Of a DNA stretch of 64,000 bases, positions 9,453 to 20,670 are shown in pieces (position 1 is the first letter of the stretch; each line of letters starts with the position of its first letter). This stretch comes from Pseudomonadota bacterium. GTDB taxonomy: Bacteria; Pseudomonadota; Gammaproteobacteria; Burkholderiales; SG8-39. Under the pieces are notes generated by a model. It was not told the DNA's origin. It worked only from the letters and a program-made list of their open reading frames with translations, and did not search any database. The translations under genes were made by a program, and so were the position numbers. The stretch is from NCBI GenBank assembly GCA_027624175.1, contig JAQBXT010000004.1:1-64000 (forward strand). Direction: 5' to 3'.

Positions 9453-10447
9453 CCACGCGTCTCCTCGCCAAGCTCTGGGCGCGCCACCATCCGATCGCCT
9501 GGCTGCTGTGGCCGGCGAGCCTCGCGTTCCGCCTGGCCGTGTTCCTGCGGCGCCTGCTGTACTGGCTGCGCCTCCTGCCCAGCGCAGGTGCCGGCATTCC
9601 GGTGATCGCCATCGGCAACCTGACGGTGGGGGGCACGGGCAAGACGCCGCTTGCCATCCACCTGGCAGAAATCCTCGCGGCCAGAGGTTGGTCACCCGCC
9701 ATCGTCTCGCGGGGTTACGGCGGCACGGTGCGCGCGCCGCGCGGCGTGTCGCTCGCTTCCGACCCCGCCGAGGTCGGCGACGAGCCGGTGCTGATGGCGC
9801 GGCGTAGCGGCTGCCCGGTCTGGGTGGGCCCGGACCGCGTGGCGGTGATCGCCGCGCTGCGCCACGAGCATCCGGACTGCGACATCGTGATCCTCGACGA
9901 CGGCTTGCAGCACTACCGGTTGCGGCGCGATCTCGAGATCGCGGTGGTGGATGCGCGCGGTTTCGGCAACGGCATGATGCTGCCCGCGGGACCGTTGCGC
10001 GAGCCGCGTACGCGCCTGTGGACGGTGGACGCGGTCATTGCGCACGGCACGGACCGCGTGAAAGGTTACGCCATGCGCCTGCAGGGCGAGGAACTGCACC
10101 GCGCGACCGACGCGCGCGAGCGCCGTGCGGTGCAAAGCTTCGCCGGCGAGCGCGTACACGCCGTGGCCGGCATCGGCGATCCCAAGCGCTTCTTCCTGCA
10201 CCTGGCGCAGCTCGGGGTAAAGGCGGTGCCGCACCCGTTCCCGGACCACCACCCGTTTCGCGCCGCGGACCTGGAGTTCGGCGACGCCGCGCCGGTGCTG
10301 ATGACCGAGAAGGACGCGGTAAAATGCAAGCGCTTCGCCAAGCCGCAGCACTGGGTCCTGCCCGTGCGCGCGGTTCCGGATTCCGCGTTCGACGACTGGT
10401 TGTTGAGGAGGCTCGGTGAGCTCGGCCATAGACCCAAGGCTGCTTGA
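9449..10447 (+). CDS. lpxK: Tetraacyldisaccharide 4'-kinase; start uncertain (ATA at 9449, CTG at 9503 or GTG at 9539)
   Basis: [24 protein letters not shown] Walker [17 protein letters not shown]; in-frame homology-like N-terminus upstream of the GTG. Confidence 0.9.
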   Translation: MATRLLAKLWARHHPIAWLLWPASLAFRLAVFLRRLLYWLRLLPSAGAGIPVIAIGNLTVGGTGKTPLAIHLAEILAARGWSPAIVSRGYGGTVRAPRGVSLASDPAEVGDEPVLMARRSGCPVWVGPDRVAVIAALRHEHPDCDIVILDDGLQHYRLRRDLEIAVVDARGFGNGMMLPAGPLREPRTRLWTVDAVIAHGTDRVKGYAMRLQGEELHRATDARERRAVQSFAGERVHAVAGIGDPKRFFLHLAQLGVKAVPHPFPDHHPFRAADLEFGDAAPVLMTEKDAVKCKRFAKPQHWVLPVRAVPDSAFDDWLLRRLGELGHRPKAA

Positions 10448-10606
10448 AATCCTGGTGTGCCCGCTGTGCAAGGGGCCGCTCGTCTACCGCAAGGAGGCGG
10501 CCGAACTGGTGTGCAAGGCCGACCGCCTGGCCTACCCGGTGAAGGACGGCATTCCGGTGATGCTGGAAGACGACGCGCGCAAATTGGACCCCGCAGAAGA
10601 AATCGC

Positions 10607-10610
<4 letters not shown>
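10416..10610 (+). CDS. Trm112 family protein
   Basis: [16 protein letters not shown]...[20 protein letters not shown]. Confidence 0.93.
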
Positions 10611-11988
<1,378 letters not shown>

Positions 11989-12024
11989 CCTGATAAAATC
12001 GCGCCCTTTCCGGGGAGAACTTGC

Positions 12025-14115
12025 ATGGCTGCCGTCATCACTTTCGCGCTCGTCTGCGCGCTACTGGCAATCGTCTACGGCATCTGGCAGAGCAAGCTGA
12101 TCCTGCAGCTGTCCGACGGCAACGAGCGCATGCGTGAGATCGCGGCCGCGATCCGCGAGGGCGCGAACGCCTACCTGTGGCGCCAGTACAAGACCATCGC
12201 CATGGTCGGCATCGCCCTGTTCCTCGCCATCGGCTTCATCCCGCAGCTGGGCTGGACCACCGCCTGGGGATTCTTCCTCGGCGCCGTGCTCTCGGGCGCC
12301 TGCGGCATCATCGGCATGAACATTTCGGTGCGCGCCAATGTCCGCACGGCGGAGGCGGCGCGCGTGGGCCTGAACGAGGCGCTGCAGGTGGCCTTCAAGG
12401 GCGGCGCCATTACCGGCCTGCTGGTGGTCGGCCTGGGGCTGCTCGGCGTGGCGGGTTTCTTCGCGCTGCTGTACGCGAACGCCGGTCCGATGCAAAGGGC
12501 CGACCTCGCACACCTCGTGCACCCGCTGGTGGGCTTCGGCTTCGGCGGCTCGCTCATTTCCATCTTCGCGCGGCTCGGCGGTGGCATCTTCACCAAAGGC
12601 GCGGACGTCGGCGCCGATCTGGTGGGCAAGGTGGAAGCCGGCATCCCCGAGGACGATCCGCGCAATCCGGCAGTCATCGCCGACAACGTTGGCGATAACG
12701 TCGGAGACTGCGCCGGCATGGCGGCAGACCTGTTCGAGACCTACGCCGTGACCATCGTCGCCACCATGCTCCTTGGCGCGCTGATGATGACGAAATATCC
12801 CGCCCTCGCCCTGCAGCCGGTGATCTACCCGCTGGCGATCGGCGGCTTCGCCATCATTGCCTCCATCGTCGGCACCTGGTTCGTGAAGACTGCGCCGGGC
12901 GACAAGAACGTCATGACCGCCCTGTACAAAGGCCTTGCGGTGGCCGGGGCCATCGCGCTGGCGGCCTTCTGGCCGATCACTGAGCTGGTGATGGGCAAGG
13001 TGGTCGCCGAGGTCCCGTTCGAGATCGCCGGCGTCGAGAAGATGATCACGGTCTGGCACCTCTACGGCGCCGCGGTGGTCGGCATGGCGCTGACGGGGTT
13101 CCTGGTGTGGATCACCGAGTACTACACCGGCACGCAGTACAAGCCGGTGCAGCACGTGGCGCTGGCCTCCACCACCGGCCACGGCACCAACATCATCGCC
13201 GGGCTGGGCGTGTCGATGAAGTCCACCGCCTGGCCGGTGCTCGCGGTCTGTGTCGCGATCCTCGCCTCCTACGCGCTCGCGGGCCTGTACGGCATTGCCA
13301 TCGCCGCAACGTCGATGCTCTCGATGGCCGGCATCATCGTGGCGCTCGACGCCTACGGGCCGATCACCGACAACGCCGGGGGCATCGCCGAGATGGCGGG
13401 TCTGCCGGACTGGGTGCGCGAAATCACCGATCCGCTGGACGCGGTCGGCAACACCACCAAGGCGGTGACCAAGGGCTACGCCATCGGCTCGGCGGGCCTC
13501 GCCGCGCTGGTGCTGTTCGCCGATTACACGCACGCGCTGAAGGCGGCCGGCCTGACGCTGACCTTCGATTTGTCCAACCACATGGTGATCGTGGGCCTGT
13601 TCATCGGCGGCCTGGTGCCGTACCTGTTCGGCGCCATGGCGATGGAAGCCGTGGGCCGCGCCGCGGGCGCGGTGGTGGTGGAAGTGCGCCGCCAGTTCAA
13701 GGAGATCCCGGGCATCATGGCGGGCACCGCGAAGCCCGAGTATGGCGTGGCGGTGGACATGCTGACGCGCGCGGCGATCCGGGAGATGATGATCCCGTCG
13801 CTGCTGCCGGTCCTGGTGCCGATCCTCGTCGGCATGATCCTCGGGCCGCAGGCGCTGGGCGGCGTGCTGATGGGCACCATCGTCACGGGCCTGTTCGTCG
13901 CCATCTCGATGTGCACGGGCGGCGGCGCCTGGGACAACGCCAAGAAGTTCATCGAGGACGGCCATCACGGCGGCAAGGGGTCCGACGCGCACAAGGCGGC
14001 GGTCACCGGCGACACGGTAGGCGATCCCTACAAGGACACCGCCGGCCCGGCTGTGAACCCGCTGATCAAGATCATCAACATCGTGGCGCTGCTCATCGTA
14101 CCCTTGATGGTGTGA
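12025..14115 (+). CDS. hppA: K+-independent-type membrane-bound proton pyrophosphatase
   Basis: 696 aa; [62 protein letters not shown]. Confidence 0.95.
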   Translation: MAAVITFALVCALLAIVYGIWQSKLILQLSDGNERMREIAAAIREGANAYLWRQYKTIAMVGIALFLAIGFIPQLGWTTAWGFFLGAVLSGACGIIGMNISVRANVRTAEAARVGLNEALQVAFKGGAITGLLVVGLGLLGVAGFFALLYANAGPMQRADLAHLVHPLVGFGFGGSLISIFARLGGGIFTKGADVGADLVGKVEAGIPEDDPRNPAVIADNVGDNVGDCAGMAADLFETYAVTIVATMLLGALMMTKYPALALQPVIYPLAIGGFAIIASIVGTWFVKTAPGDKNVMTALYKGLAVAGAIALAAFWPITELVMGKVVAEVPFEIAGVEKMITVWHLYGAAVVGMALTGFLVWITEYYTGTQYKPVQHVALASTTGHGTNIIAGLGVSMKSTAWPVLAVCVAILASYALAGLYGIAIAATSMLSMAGIIVALDAYGPITDNAGGIAEMAGLPDWVREITDPLDAVGNTTKAVTKGYAIGSAGLAALVLFADYTHALKAAGLTLTFDLSNHMVIVGLFIGGLVPYLFGAMAMEAVGRAAGAVVVEVRRQFKEIPGIMAGTAKPEYGVAVDMLTRAAIREMMIPSLLPVLVPILVGMILGPQALGGVLMGTIVTGLFVAISMCTGGGAWDNAKKFIEDGHHGGKGSDAHKAAVTGDTVGDPYKDTAGPAVNPLIKIINIVALLIVPLMV

Positions 14116-14123
14116 GCGTCGGC

Positions 14124-15812
14124 ATGCGTAACTTTCAAAGGGCTGCTTGCGTGGCCCTTTTTCTTTTCAGTTTCGGCGCCCTGTACGGCGGCTACGCCGC
14201 GGCGCAGCTCGCGGCGCCCGAGATCGACAGCGAGCGCGTCGAGCGCCCGGCGGCCAGCGCGCGGCGCCACATGGTGGCCGCGGCCGATCCGCGGGCGGTG
14301 GAGGCGGGCCTGGAGATGCTGCGCGCGGGCGGCAGCGCCGCCGATGCGGCGATCGCCGCACAACTGGTGCTCGGCCTGGTCGAGCCGCAGTCCTCGGGCC
14401 TGGGCGGCGGCGCGTTCGTGCTGCATTGGTCGGAAAAAGAGCGACGCGTGCGCAGCTACGACGCACGTGAAACCGCACCTGCCGCGGCACGACCCGAGCG
14501 CTTCCTCGACCGCCACGGCAATCCGGAGCAATTCATGCGTGCGGTGGCGAGCGGGCGCGCCGTGGGCGTGCCGGGCGTGCCGCGGCTGCTCGAGGACCTG
14601 CACCGCGCGCATGGCCGCCTGGCCTGGGTGCGCCTGTTCGAACCGGCGATCCGGCTCGCGGAGAAGGGAACGCCGAAGACCCGGCGCCTGGCCCGCCAGC
14701 TCGAGCACGAGACGCTTCTTGGCCAGGACCCGGCGGCGCGCAAGCTGTTCTACAGCGGGCGGCGCATCGTAAATCCACAGTACGCTGCGACGCTGCGCGC
14801 GCTGGCGGCGATGGGCGCCGACGCGTTTTATCGGGGCGCGATCGCGCAGGACATCGTCGACGCGGTGCGCGCGCACGAGCGGCCCGGCGACATGTCGCTG
14901 GCGGATCTCGCGGGCTACCGGGTGCTGGAACGCGAGCCGGTGTGCGGCAGCTACCGCGCCTACCGCGTCTGCGGCATGGGCCCGCCCAGCTCCGGCGCCA
15001 CCAGCGTGCTGCAGATCCTCGGCATCCTCGAGCGCACGGCCTTCGCGCGCGCCGCGCCGGGCTCTGCCGAGGCGGTGCACCTGTTCAGCGAAGCGGCGCG
15101 CCTGGCCTACGCGGACCGCGCGCGCTACATCGGCGACCCGGGGTACGCGCGGATTCCCGTGGCGCGCATACTCGAGGCGACGTACCTTGAGGAGCGGGCG
15201 CGGCTGATCGGCGAGCGCTCCATGAACTACGCCATGCCCGGTACGCTGGATCCCGAGACCCCGGGCACCAGCCACCTGTCGGTGGTGGACGCGCAGGGCA
15301 ACGCGGTGGCGATGACTACGTCGATCGAAATGGGCTTCGGCAGCCGCATCCTGGTGCGCGGATTCCTGCTCAACAACCAGCTCACCGACTTCAGCTTCCG
15401 GACCGAGTACCTCGGCCGGCCGGCCGTGAACCGCGTCGAACCCGGCAAGCGCTCGCGCAGCTCCATGGCGCCGACCCTGGTGTTCGACAAGAATGGCCGC
15501 CTGAAGATGGCGCTCGGCTCGCCGGGCGGCCTGGTGATCATCAACTACGTGGCGAAGGTGCTGGTGGCGACGCTCGATTGGGGCATGGATATCCAGTCGG
15601 CGATCTCGTCGCCCAACTTTGGCAGCACCAACGGGCCGACCTTCCTCGAGCGCGGCACCGGGGTTGAGGAACTGGGCGACGCGCTCGCCGCGCGCGGACA
15701 CGTGCTGAACTTCGCGCGGCTGACCAGCGGCCTGCACGGCATCGAGCGCGTGCCGGGCGGGTGGCGGGGTGGGGCCGATCCGCGCAGGGAAGGCGAGGCG
15801 CGGGGCGATTGA
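14124..15812 (+). CDS. ggt: Gamma-glutamyltransferase
   Basis: Signal peptide MRNFQRAACVALFLFSFGALYGGYAAAQ; GTSHLSVVDAQGNAVAMTTSIE autoprocessing region. Confidence 0.95.
   Translation: MRNFQRAACVALFLFSFGALYGGYAAAQLAAPEIDSERVERPAASARRHMVAAADPRAVEAGLEMLRAGGSAADAAIAAQLVLGLVEPQSSGLGGGAFVLHWSEKERRVRSYDARETAPAAARPERFLDRHGNPEQFMRAVASGRAVGVPGVPRLLEDLHRAHGRLAWVRLFEPAIRLAEKGTPKTRRLARQLEHETLLGQDPAARKLFYSGRRIVNPQYAATLRALAAMGADAFYRGAIAQDIVDAVRAHERPGDMSLADLAGYRVLEREPVCGSYRAYRVCGMGPPSSGATSVLQILGILERTAFARAAPGSAEAVHLFSEAARLAYADRARYIGDPGYARIPVARILEATYLEERARLIGERSMNYAMPGTLDPETPGTSHLSVVDAQGNAVAMTTSIEMGFGSRILVRGFLLNNQLTDFSFRTEYLGRPAVNRVEPGKRSRSSMAPTLVFDKNGRLKMALGSPGGLVIINYVAKVLVATLDWGMDIQSAISSPNFGSTNGPTFLERGTGVEELGDALAARGHVLNFARLTSGLHGIERVPGGWRGGADPRREGEARGD
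14137..14167 (+). terminator. Rho-independent terminator after hppA, inside the 5' coding end of ggt
   Basis: aaagggc (14137-14143) - 10-nt loop - gcccttt (14154-14160), followed by ttctttt. Confidence 0.7.
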
Positions 15813-17609
15813 TCCTCCCGCGTTGCGGCAAGACCACCGCCGTGGCGAGCTGGCTGGACCACGCGGGCATGCCCTGCGTCTGGTACCAGCTGGACGAGGG
15901 CGACGCGGACATCGCCACGTTCTTCTACTACCTTGGCCTCGCGGCCGCCGATCTGGATGACGAGGAGCGTGCGGTGCTGCCGCTGCTTACTCCTGAGTAT
16001 CACGCGGCCGTGCCCGTGTTCACGCGGCGCTACTTTCAGGCGTTCTACGCGCGCCTGAAGACGCCGTTCGCCATCGTCTTCGATGGCTACCACGACGTGC
16101 CGGCCTCTTCCCCGCTGCACGAAGTGATGCGCGATGCGCTGCGCGAATTGCCGCCGGGGGGGGCGGGCGCTCATCGCCAGCCGCGGCGATCCGCCGGCGT
16201 CGCTCGCACGGCTGCGCGCCAATCGCCAGCTCGCGCACCTCGGCTGGGAAGAGCTGCGGCTGACGCGCGGGGAGACCGAGTCGATGGTCGCGCAGCGCCA
16301 CGCCGGCCTCGGCCCCGAGGCGCTCGATGCGTTGTACGCAAAAACCCAGGGCTGGGCGGCTGGCCTGGTGCTGGTGCTGCAGCAGGCGCGCATGGGCAGC
16401 CCGATCGCCGAGGCGCCCGACCTGTCGACGCGGCAATTGGTGTTCGATTATCTCGCCGGCGAAATCCTGCAGAAGTCGGATGCCCGCACGCAGGAGTTCC
16501 TGCTGCAGACGGCGCACCTCGCGCAGATGACCGCGGCGCTGGCGCAGGATCTGAGCGGCGACGCGCAGGCGGGGGAGACGCTGGCGCGCCTGTATCGCGA
16601 CAATTACTTCGTGACGCGCCGCGAGGCGGGCCCCGAGCCGGTCTACCAGTACCACCCCATGTTCCGCGAGTTCCTGCTGGCGCGCGCGCAGGACACTTAT
16701 GCCAAGGAGCGAAGGCGGCAGCTGCAAAAAAGCGCTGCGGCGCTGATGGAAAACGCGGGGCAGGTCGAAGAGGCGGTGGCGCTGTACCGCGACAGTCACG
16801 ACTGGGAGGCGATGGCGGGGCTCATCGAGCGGCACGCGCCCGCGCTGCTCGGGCAGGGTCGTGGCGAAACGCTGGGGCACTGGGTCGAGGAACTGCCGCC
16901 CGACGTGCAGCAGCAGCATCCGTGGACGGCGTACTGGGCCGCAGCGAGCCAGGTGCAGCAGGCGCCGCGCGAAGGCCGCCTGGGGTTCGAGCGCGCCTAC
17001 GAGTTGTTCCGCGTTCATGCGACGCCGGACGCCGCCGGCATGGTGCTCGCCTGTTCGGGCGCGATGGACGCAATCCTGTACGAGCTCGACGATTTTTCGC
17101 TGCTCGACCGCTGGATCGCGGTGCTGGACGAAATGGCGCGCGCCGGCGCGCGGCTGCCGTCGCCGGAGGCGGAGGCGCGCGTGGCCTGCAGCATGTTCAT
17201 CTCGCTCACCCTGCGCCAGCCCCAGCGCCGCGACATCGAGCAGTGGATCGAGCGCGCAATCGCCAACTCGCTGCAGGTTCCCGACCCGAACCTGAAGATG
17301 TTCGTCGGGCTGCTGGCGGAGATCGACGCGTCGGTGAAGGGCGGCGGCGCGGCGCTCGCGCCCGAACAGGCGGAGCGCCTGGCGGCGCGGCTGCTGGAAC
17401 TGTACCGCGGTGCATTCCTGGCCAACGAAGCCCAACAACCCTGGTGCCTGCGCCCGCGCGAGAGGCTGCGAAGCCGGTTTTCGCGCGCGCTGGGGCAGCT
17501 CGCGCGCCATTGGGACGATCTGGGCCAGCCGGAACGGGCGCGCGACCTGCGCGAGCGCAGCGCCGAGCTCGAGGCGGGCGCGCCGGCTGCAGGTCTAAGC
17601 GATCGGTAA
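15809..17609 (+). pseudogene. Decayed MalT/LuxR-type ATP-dependent regulator with BTAD-like C-terminal remnant
   Basis: Remnant CGKTTAVASWLD Walker A with no start region; frame change at an 8-G run (16156-16163); C-terminal LYRGAFLANEAQQPWCLRPRERLRSRFSRALGQLARHW resembles a BTAD tail but is joined directly to helical-repeat sequence. Confidence 0.7.
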
Positions 17610-17692
17610 GCAACCGGTAGGCCGGAGGTATCCCGGCCCCTCCGATGATGGGCGCACAGGCGGCAATCGCCTGCAACCTGACAGGAGGGACC

Positions 17693-18154
17693 ATGAAATT
17701 GACCAAGATCGCAGTTGCAGCTCTGTCGTTGTCCGCGCTTTCCGGCTGTTACGTAATGCAAGGGCCCGACGGCCAGTACTGGCACGTGATTCCGCCAGCT
17801 CAGCCGCACGGCAGTCCCATGCCGCCGCTCGCCGGGGCCGGCGCGCCCGCGCCGCAGGCGCTCAACGTGCGGTTCTACCCGGCGAACGAGCCGGCCACGG
17901 GTACCGGGATGTTCAGCGGCACCGTCGTCAACATGATGACCGGCAAGGGGCGCTTCCAGCTCAACTACAACGGCGAAACCCTGAGCGGCGAAGCGACGCG
18001 CGTGGAAGGCGATGCGCGACGCGGCGTGGCCAGCGCCTACGGCCCGAGCGGCGCCTACATGAGTTGCGAGTACCAGATGAGCTCGCCTCGCCAGGGCGCC
18101 GGCACCTGCACCATGTCCAATGGTGCCAAGTACCAGGTTCACATCGGCGGCTGA
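17693..18154 (+). CDS. Hypothetical lipoprotein
   Basis: MKLTKIAVAALSLSALSGC lipobox; AGGAGGG ribosome-binding site. Confidence 0.75.
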   Translation: MKLTKIAVAALSLSALSGCYVMQGPDGQYWHVIPPAQPHGSPMPPLAGAGAPAPQALNVRFYPANEPATGTGMFSGTVVNMMTGKGRFQLNYNGETLSGEATRVEGDARRGVASAYGPSGAYMSCEYQMSSPRQGAGTCTMSNGAKYQVHIGG

Positions 18155-18157
18155 GCC

Positions 18158-18391
18158 ATGGACCTCATCGCGCTAGCGCCCGAAGGGAGAGCCGTGCTTA
18201 CGCCGCGCGAATCGCAGGTGGTGCAGCTGCTCGGGCGCGGCTGCACCTATTTGCAGGTCGCCGCGCACCTGGGGGTGTCGCTGCACACGGTGACCAGCCA
18301 CGTCAAGAACGCCTACCGCAAGCTCGAGGTGCATTCCGCGGCGGCGGCAGTGATGCGGGCCGTCGAATTGCAGCTGCTGGGGTTGGGCTAG
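18158..18391 (+). CDS. Small stand-alone LuxR/GerE helix-turn-helix protein
   Basis: LTPRESQVVQLLGRGCTYLQVAAHLGVSLHTVTSHVKNAYRKLEVHS. Confidence 0.85.
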   Translation: MDLIALAPEGRAVLTPRESQVVQLLGRGCTYLQVAAHLGVSLHTVTSHVKNAYRKLEVHSAAAAVMRAVELQLLGLG

Positions 18392-18858
18392 CGCGCCAGC
18401 GCCGCAGCGATTGCCTGCACGCAATCCTGCGGTGCTTGCGCGATGTCCACCTCGATCGCGCCGGCGGGGGCTTCGAGGGTCGCGAACTGGCTTTCCAGCA
18501 GCGACGCCGGCATGTAGCGGTGCTTGCGCTCCCGCATGCGCTCGCGGATCAGCTCGATCGATCCGCGCAGGTGCACGAAACGGCAGTCCACGCCGCGTGC
18601 CAGAATCTCGCGGTAGCGTTCCTTCAGCGCCGAGCATGCCAGCACGGCGCTTTTTCTCTTGCGCAATTCCCCGTTGATCCGCTCCAGCCAGGGCCGGCGG
18701 TCCTGGTCGCTGAGCGGCAGGCCGGCGGCCATCTTGGCGACGTTTTCGGGCGGGTGGTACGCATCGGCGTCGAGGAATTCACAGCCGAGCTGCGCGGCGA
18801 GCAGGGCGCCGATGGTGCTCTTGCCCGAGCCCGAGACGCCCATCACGATCACGATCAC
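18388..18858 (-). CDS. gntK: Gluconokinase
   Basis: MGVSGSGKSTIGALLAAQLGCEFLDADAYHPPENVAKMAAGLPLSDQDRRPWL; GTGA overlap with the gnd stop. Confidence 0.95.
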   Translation of the reverse strand: MIVIVMGVSGSGKSTIGALLAAQLGCEFLDADAYHPPENVAKMAAGLPLSDQDRRPWLERINGELRKRKSAVLACSALKERYREILARGVDCRFVHLRGSIELIRERMRERKHRYMPASLLESQFATLEAPAGAIEVDIAQAPQDCVQAIAAALAR

Positions 18859-19769
18859 AGTTTGTTGACCGCGTGCCCGCCGAAACCTGCACGCATCATG
18901 GCGAGGAGCTTGCGCGCGTAGTCCGAGTGCCCCTGGCTGGAAAAGCGCTCCATCAGCGCCATGGTGAGCACCGGCGCCGGCACGCCCAGCTCGATCGATT
19001 CGAGCGCTGCCCAGCGTCCCTCGCCCGAGTCGGTCACCACCGGCGCCACGCCTTCGAGCGCATCGTCGCGCTGCAGGACTTCGGCGCACAGATCCAGCAG
19101 CCAGGAGCGCACCACGCTGCCGTGGCGCCAGGTTTCGGCGAGGCGCCCGGTGTCGAAGCCGAAGTCCTGGCGCGCGTCGAGCAGGGCGAAACCCTCGGCA
19201 AGCGCCTGCATCATTCCGTACTCGATGCCGTTGTGGATCATCTTGGCGTAGTGGCCGGCGCCGGCCGGGCCGCAGTGCAGCCAGCCGCGCTCCGCGCCCG
19301 GCGCCAGAACGCGCGCATACGGCTCGAAGATCTCGATCGACTTCGGCGTACCGCCGAGCATCAGGCAGTAGCCGTTGGCCAGGCCGTGCACGCCGCCCGA
19401 GACGCCGGCGTCGACATAGCGCAGGCCCTGCTGCGAGAGTTCCATGGCGCGGCGCATCGAGTCTTTGTAGAACGCATTGCCCCCGTCCACCAGCGTATCG
19501 CCGGAGGACAGCAGGGGCAGCAGTTCGCGCAATGCGTCCTCGGTGACGGTGCCCGCGGGCAGCATCATCAGGATCACGCGCTCGCCTTCGAGCCGCGCGC
19601 AGAGCGCGGCTAGCCCCTCCACGCACTCCACCTCCGGCTCGCCGGCGAGCGCTTCGCGCGCCGCGAGGTCGCGGTCGTAGGCGAGCACGCGCATGCCGCC
19701 GCGCGCCAGGCGCCGCGCCATGTTGGCGCCCATCTTGCCCAGGCCCAGGATGCCGATGTCCATGATCAC
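18855..19769 (-). CDS. gnd: 6-phosphogluconate dehydrogenase, decarboxylating (short YqeC-like form)
   Basis: DIGILGLGKMGANMARRL; DAGVSGGVHGLANGYCLMLGG; GHYAKMIHNGIEYGMMQA; 304 aa. Confidence 0.93.
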   Translation of the reverse strand: MIMDIGILGLGKMGANMARRLARGGMRVLAYDRDLAAREALAGEPEVECVEGLAALCARLEGERVILMMLPAGTVTEDALRELLPLLSSGDTLVDGGNAFYKDSMRRAMELSQQGLRYVDAGVSGGVHGLANGYCLMLGGTPKSIEIFEPYARVLAPGAERGWLHCGPAGAGHYAKMIHNGIEYGMMQALAEGFALLDARQDFGFDTGRLAETWRHGSVVRSWLLDLCAEVLQRDDALEGVAPVVTDSGEGRWAALESIELGVPAPVLTMALMERFSSQGHSDYARKLLAMMRAGFGGHAVNKL

Positions 19770-19785
19770 ACTCCTCGCGAGGGAC

Positions 19786-20670
19786 TCATTCTAGGGCCAG
19801 CGCCGAGGCCGGCTCGAGCCCGGGCAGACTGCGCAGCCAGGTGAGTTGGCGCTTGGCGAGCTGACGCGTCGCGGCGATGCCTTGTTCGCGCAGCTCGGCC
19901 TTGCCGCATGCGCCCTCGAGGTAGCCCCAGGCTTGGCGATAGCCGACGCAGCGCATGCTGGGCAGGCCGGCGTGCAATGCATACCGCGCTCGCAGCGCGC
20001 TCAATTCCTCCACCAGCCCATCCTGCAGCATGCGGTCGAAACGCTCGGCGATGCGTTGGTGCAGCACCGCGCGGTCTTCAGGAATCAGCGCATAGGCTTT
20101 CAGCTGGAACGGCAAACCCTGTCGTGCAGAATTCTGCAATTCGGAGATCGGCTTGCCGGAGAGTTCCCACACTTCGAGCGCGCGCTGGATGCGCTGCGCA
20201 TCGTTGGCAGGGAGCCGCGCTGCCGTCACAGGGTCCACGCGCGCGAGTTCGGCATGCAGCGCCGGCCAGCCGTGGCGCGTGGCGCGCGCGTCGATTTGTG
20301 CGCGCAGGGCGGGGTCGGCCTGCGGCAGCGCATCGAGCCCTTGCGTGAGCGCCTTGTAGTAGAGCATCGTGCCGCCGACCACCAGCGGGACCTTGCCTCG
20401 CCCTTGAATTTCCATGATCGCGCGGACGCAGTCCGCGCGAAATCGGCCTGCGGAATAGCTCTGCGTCGGCTCAATTAGATCGATCAGATGATGCGGGATT
20501 TGCGCACGCTCCGCCGCCGAAGGCTTGGCAGTGCCGATATCCATGCCGCGATACACCTGCCCGGAATCCATGCTGATGATCTCAACAGCATGGCGCGCCG
20601 CCAGCTCGAGCGCGAGGCGCGATTTTCCGCCCGCGGTGGGGCCGAGCAGTGCGTAAGCCTTACCGCCCAC
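19786..20670 (-). CDS. miaA: tRNA dimethylallyltransferase
   Basis: [48 protein letters not shown]. Confidence 0.96.
   Translation of the reverse strand: MGGKAYALLGPTAGGKSRLALELAARHAVEIISMDSGQVYRGMDIGTAKPSAAERAQIPHHLIDLIEPTQSYSAGRFRADCVRAIMEIQGRGKVPLVVGGTMLYYKALTQGLDALPQADPALRAQIDARATRHGWPALHAELARVDPVTAARLPANDAQRIQRALEVWELSGKPISELQNSARQGLPFQLKAYALIPEDRAVLHQRIAERFDRMLQDGLVEELSALRARYALHAGLPSMRCVGYRQAWGYLEGACGKAELREQGIAATRQLAKRQLTWLRSLPGLEPASALALE

Noticed and set aside
12061-13992. 643-aa ORF antisense to hppA (and similar long antisense ORFs: 1284-3143 -, 29063-30877 -, 41002-42687 -, 45672-48062 -, 54843-56738 +, 56407-58548 +, 60740-62224 +, 62095-63240 -)
   Set aside because: Translations are low-complexity R/H/A/Q-rich and mirror strong genes on the other strand; a typical artefact of high-GC codon bias.
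16152-16170. Programmed ribosomal frameshifting at the G-run
   Set aside because: No supporting stimulator structure seen, and the gene already lacks its N-terminus and a central segment, so decay or sequencing error is simpler.
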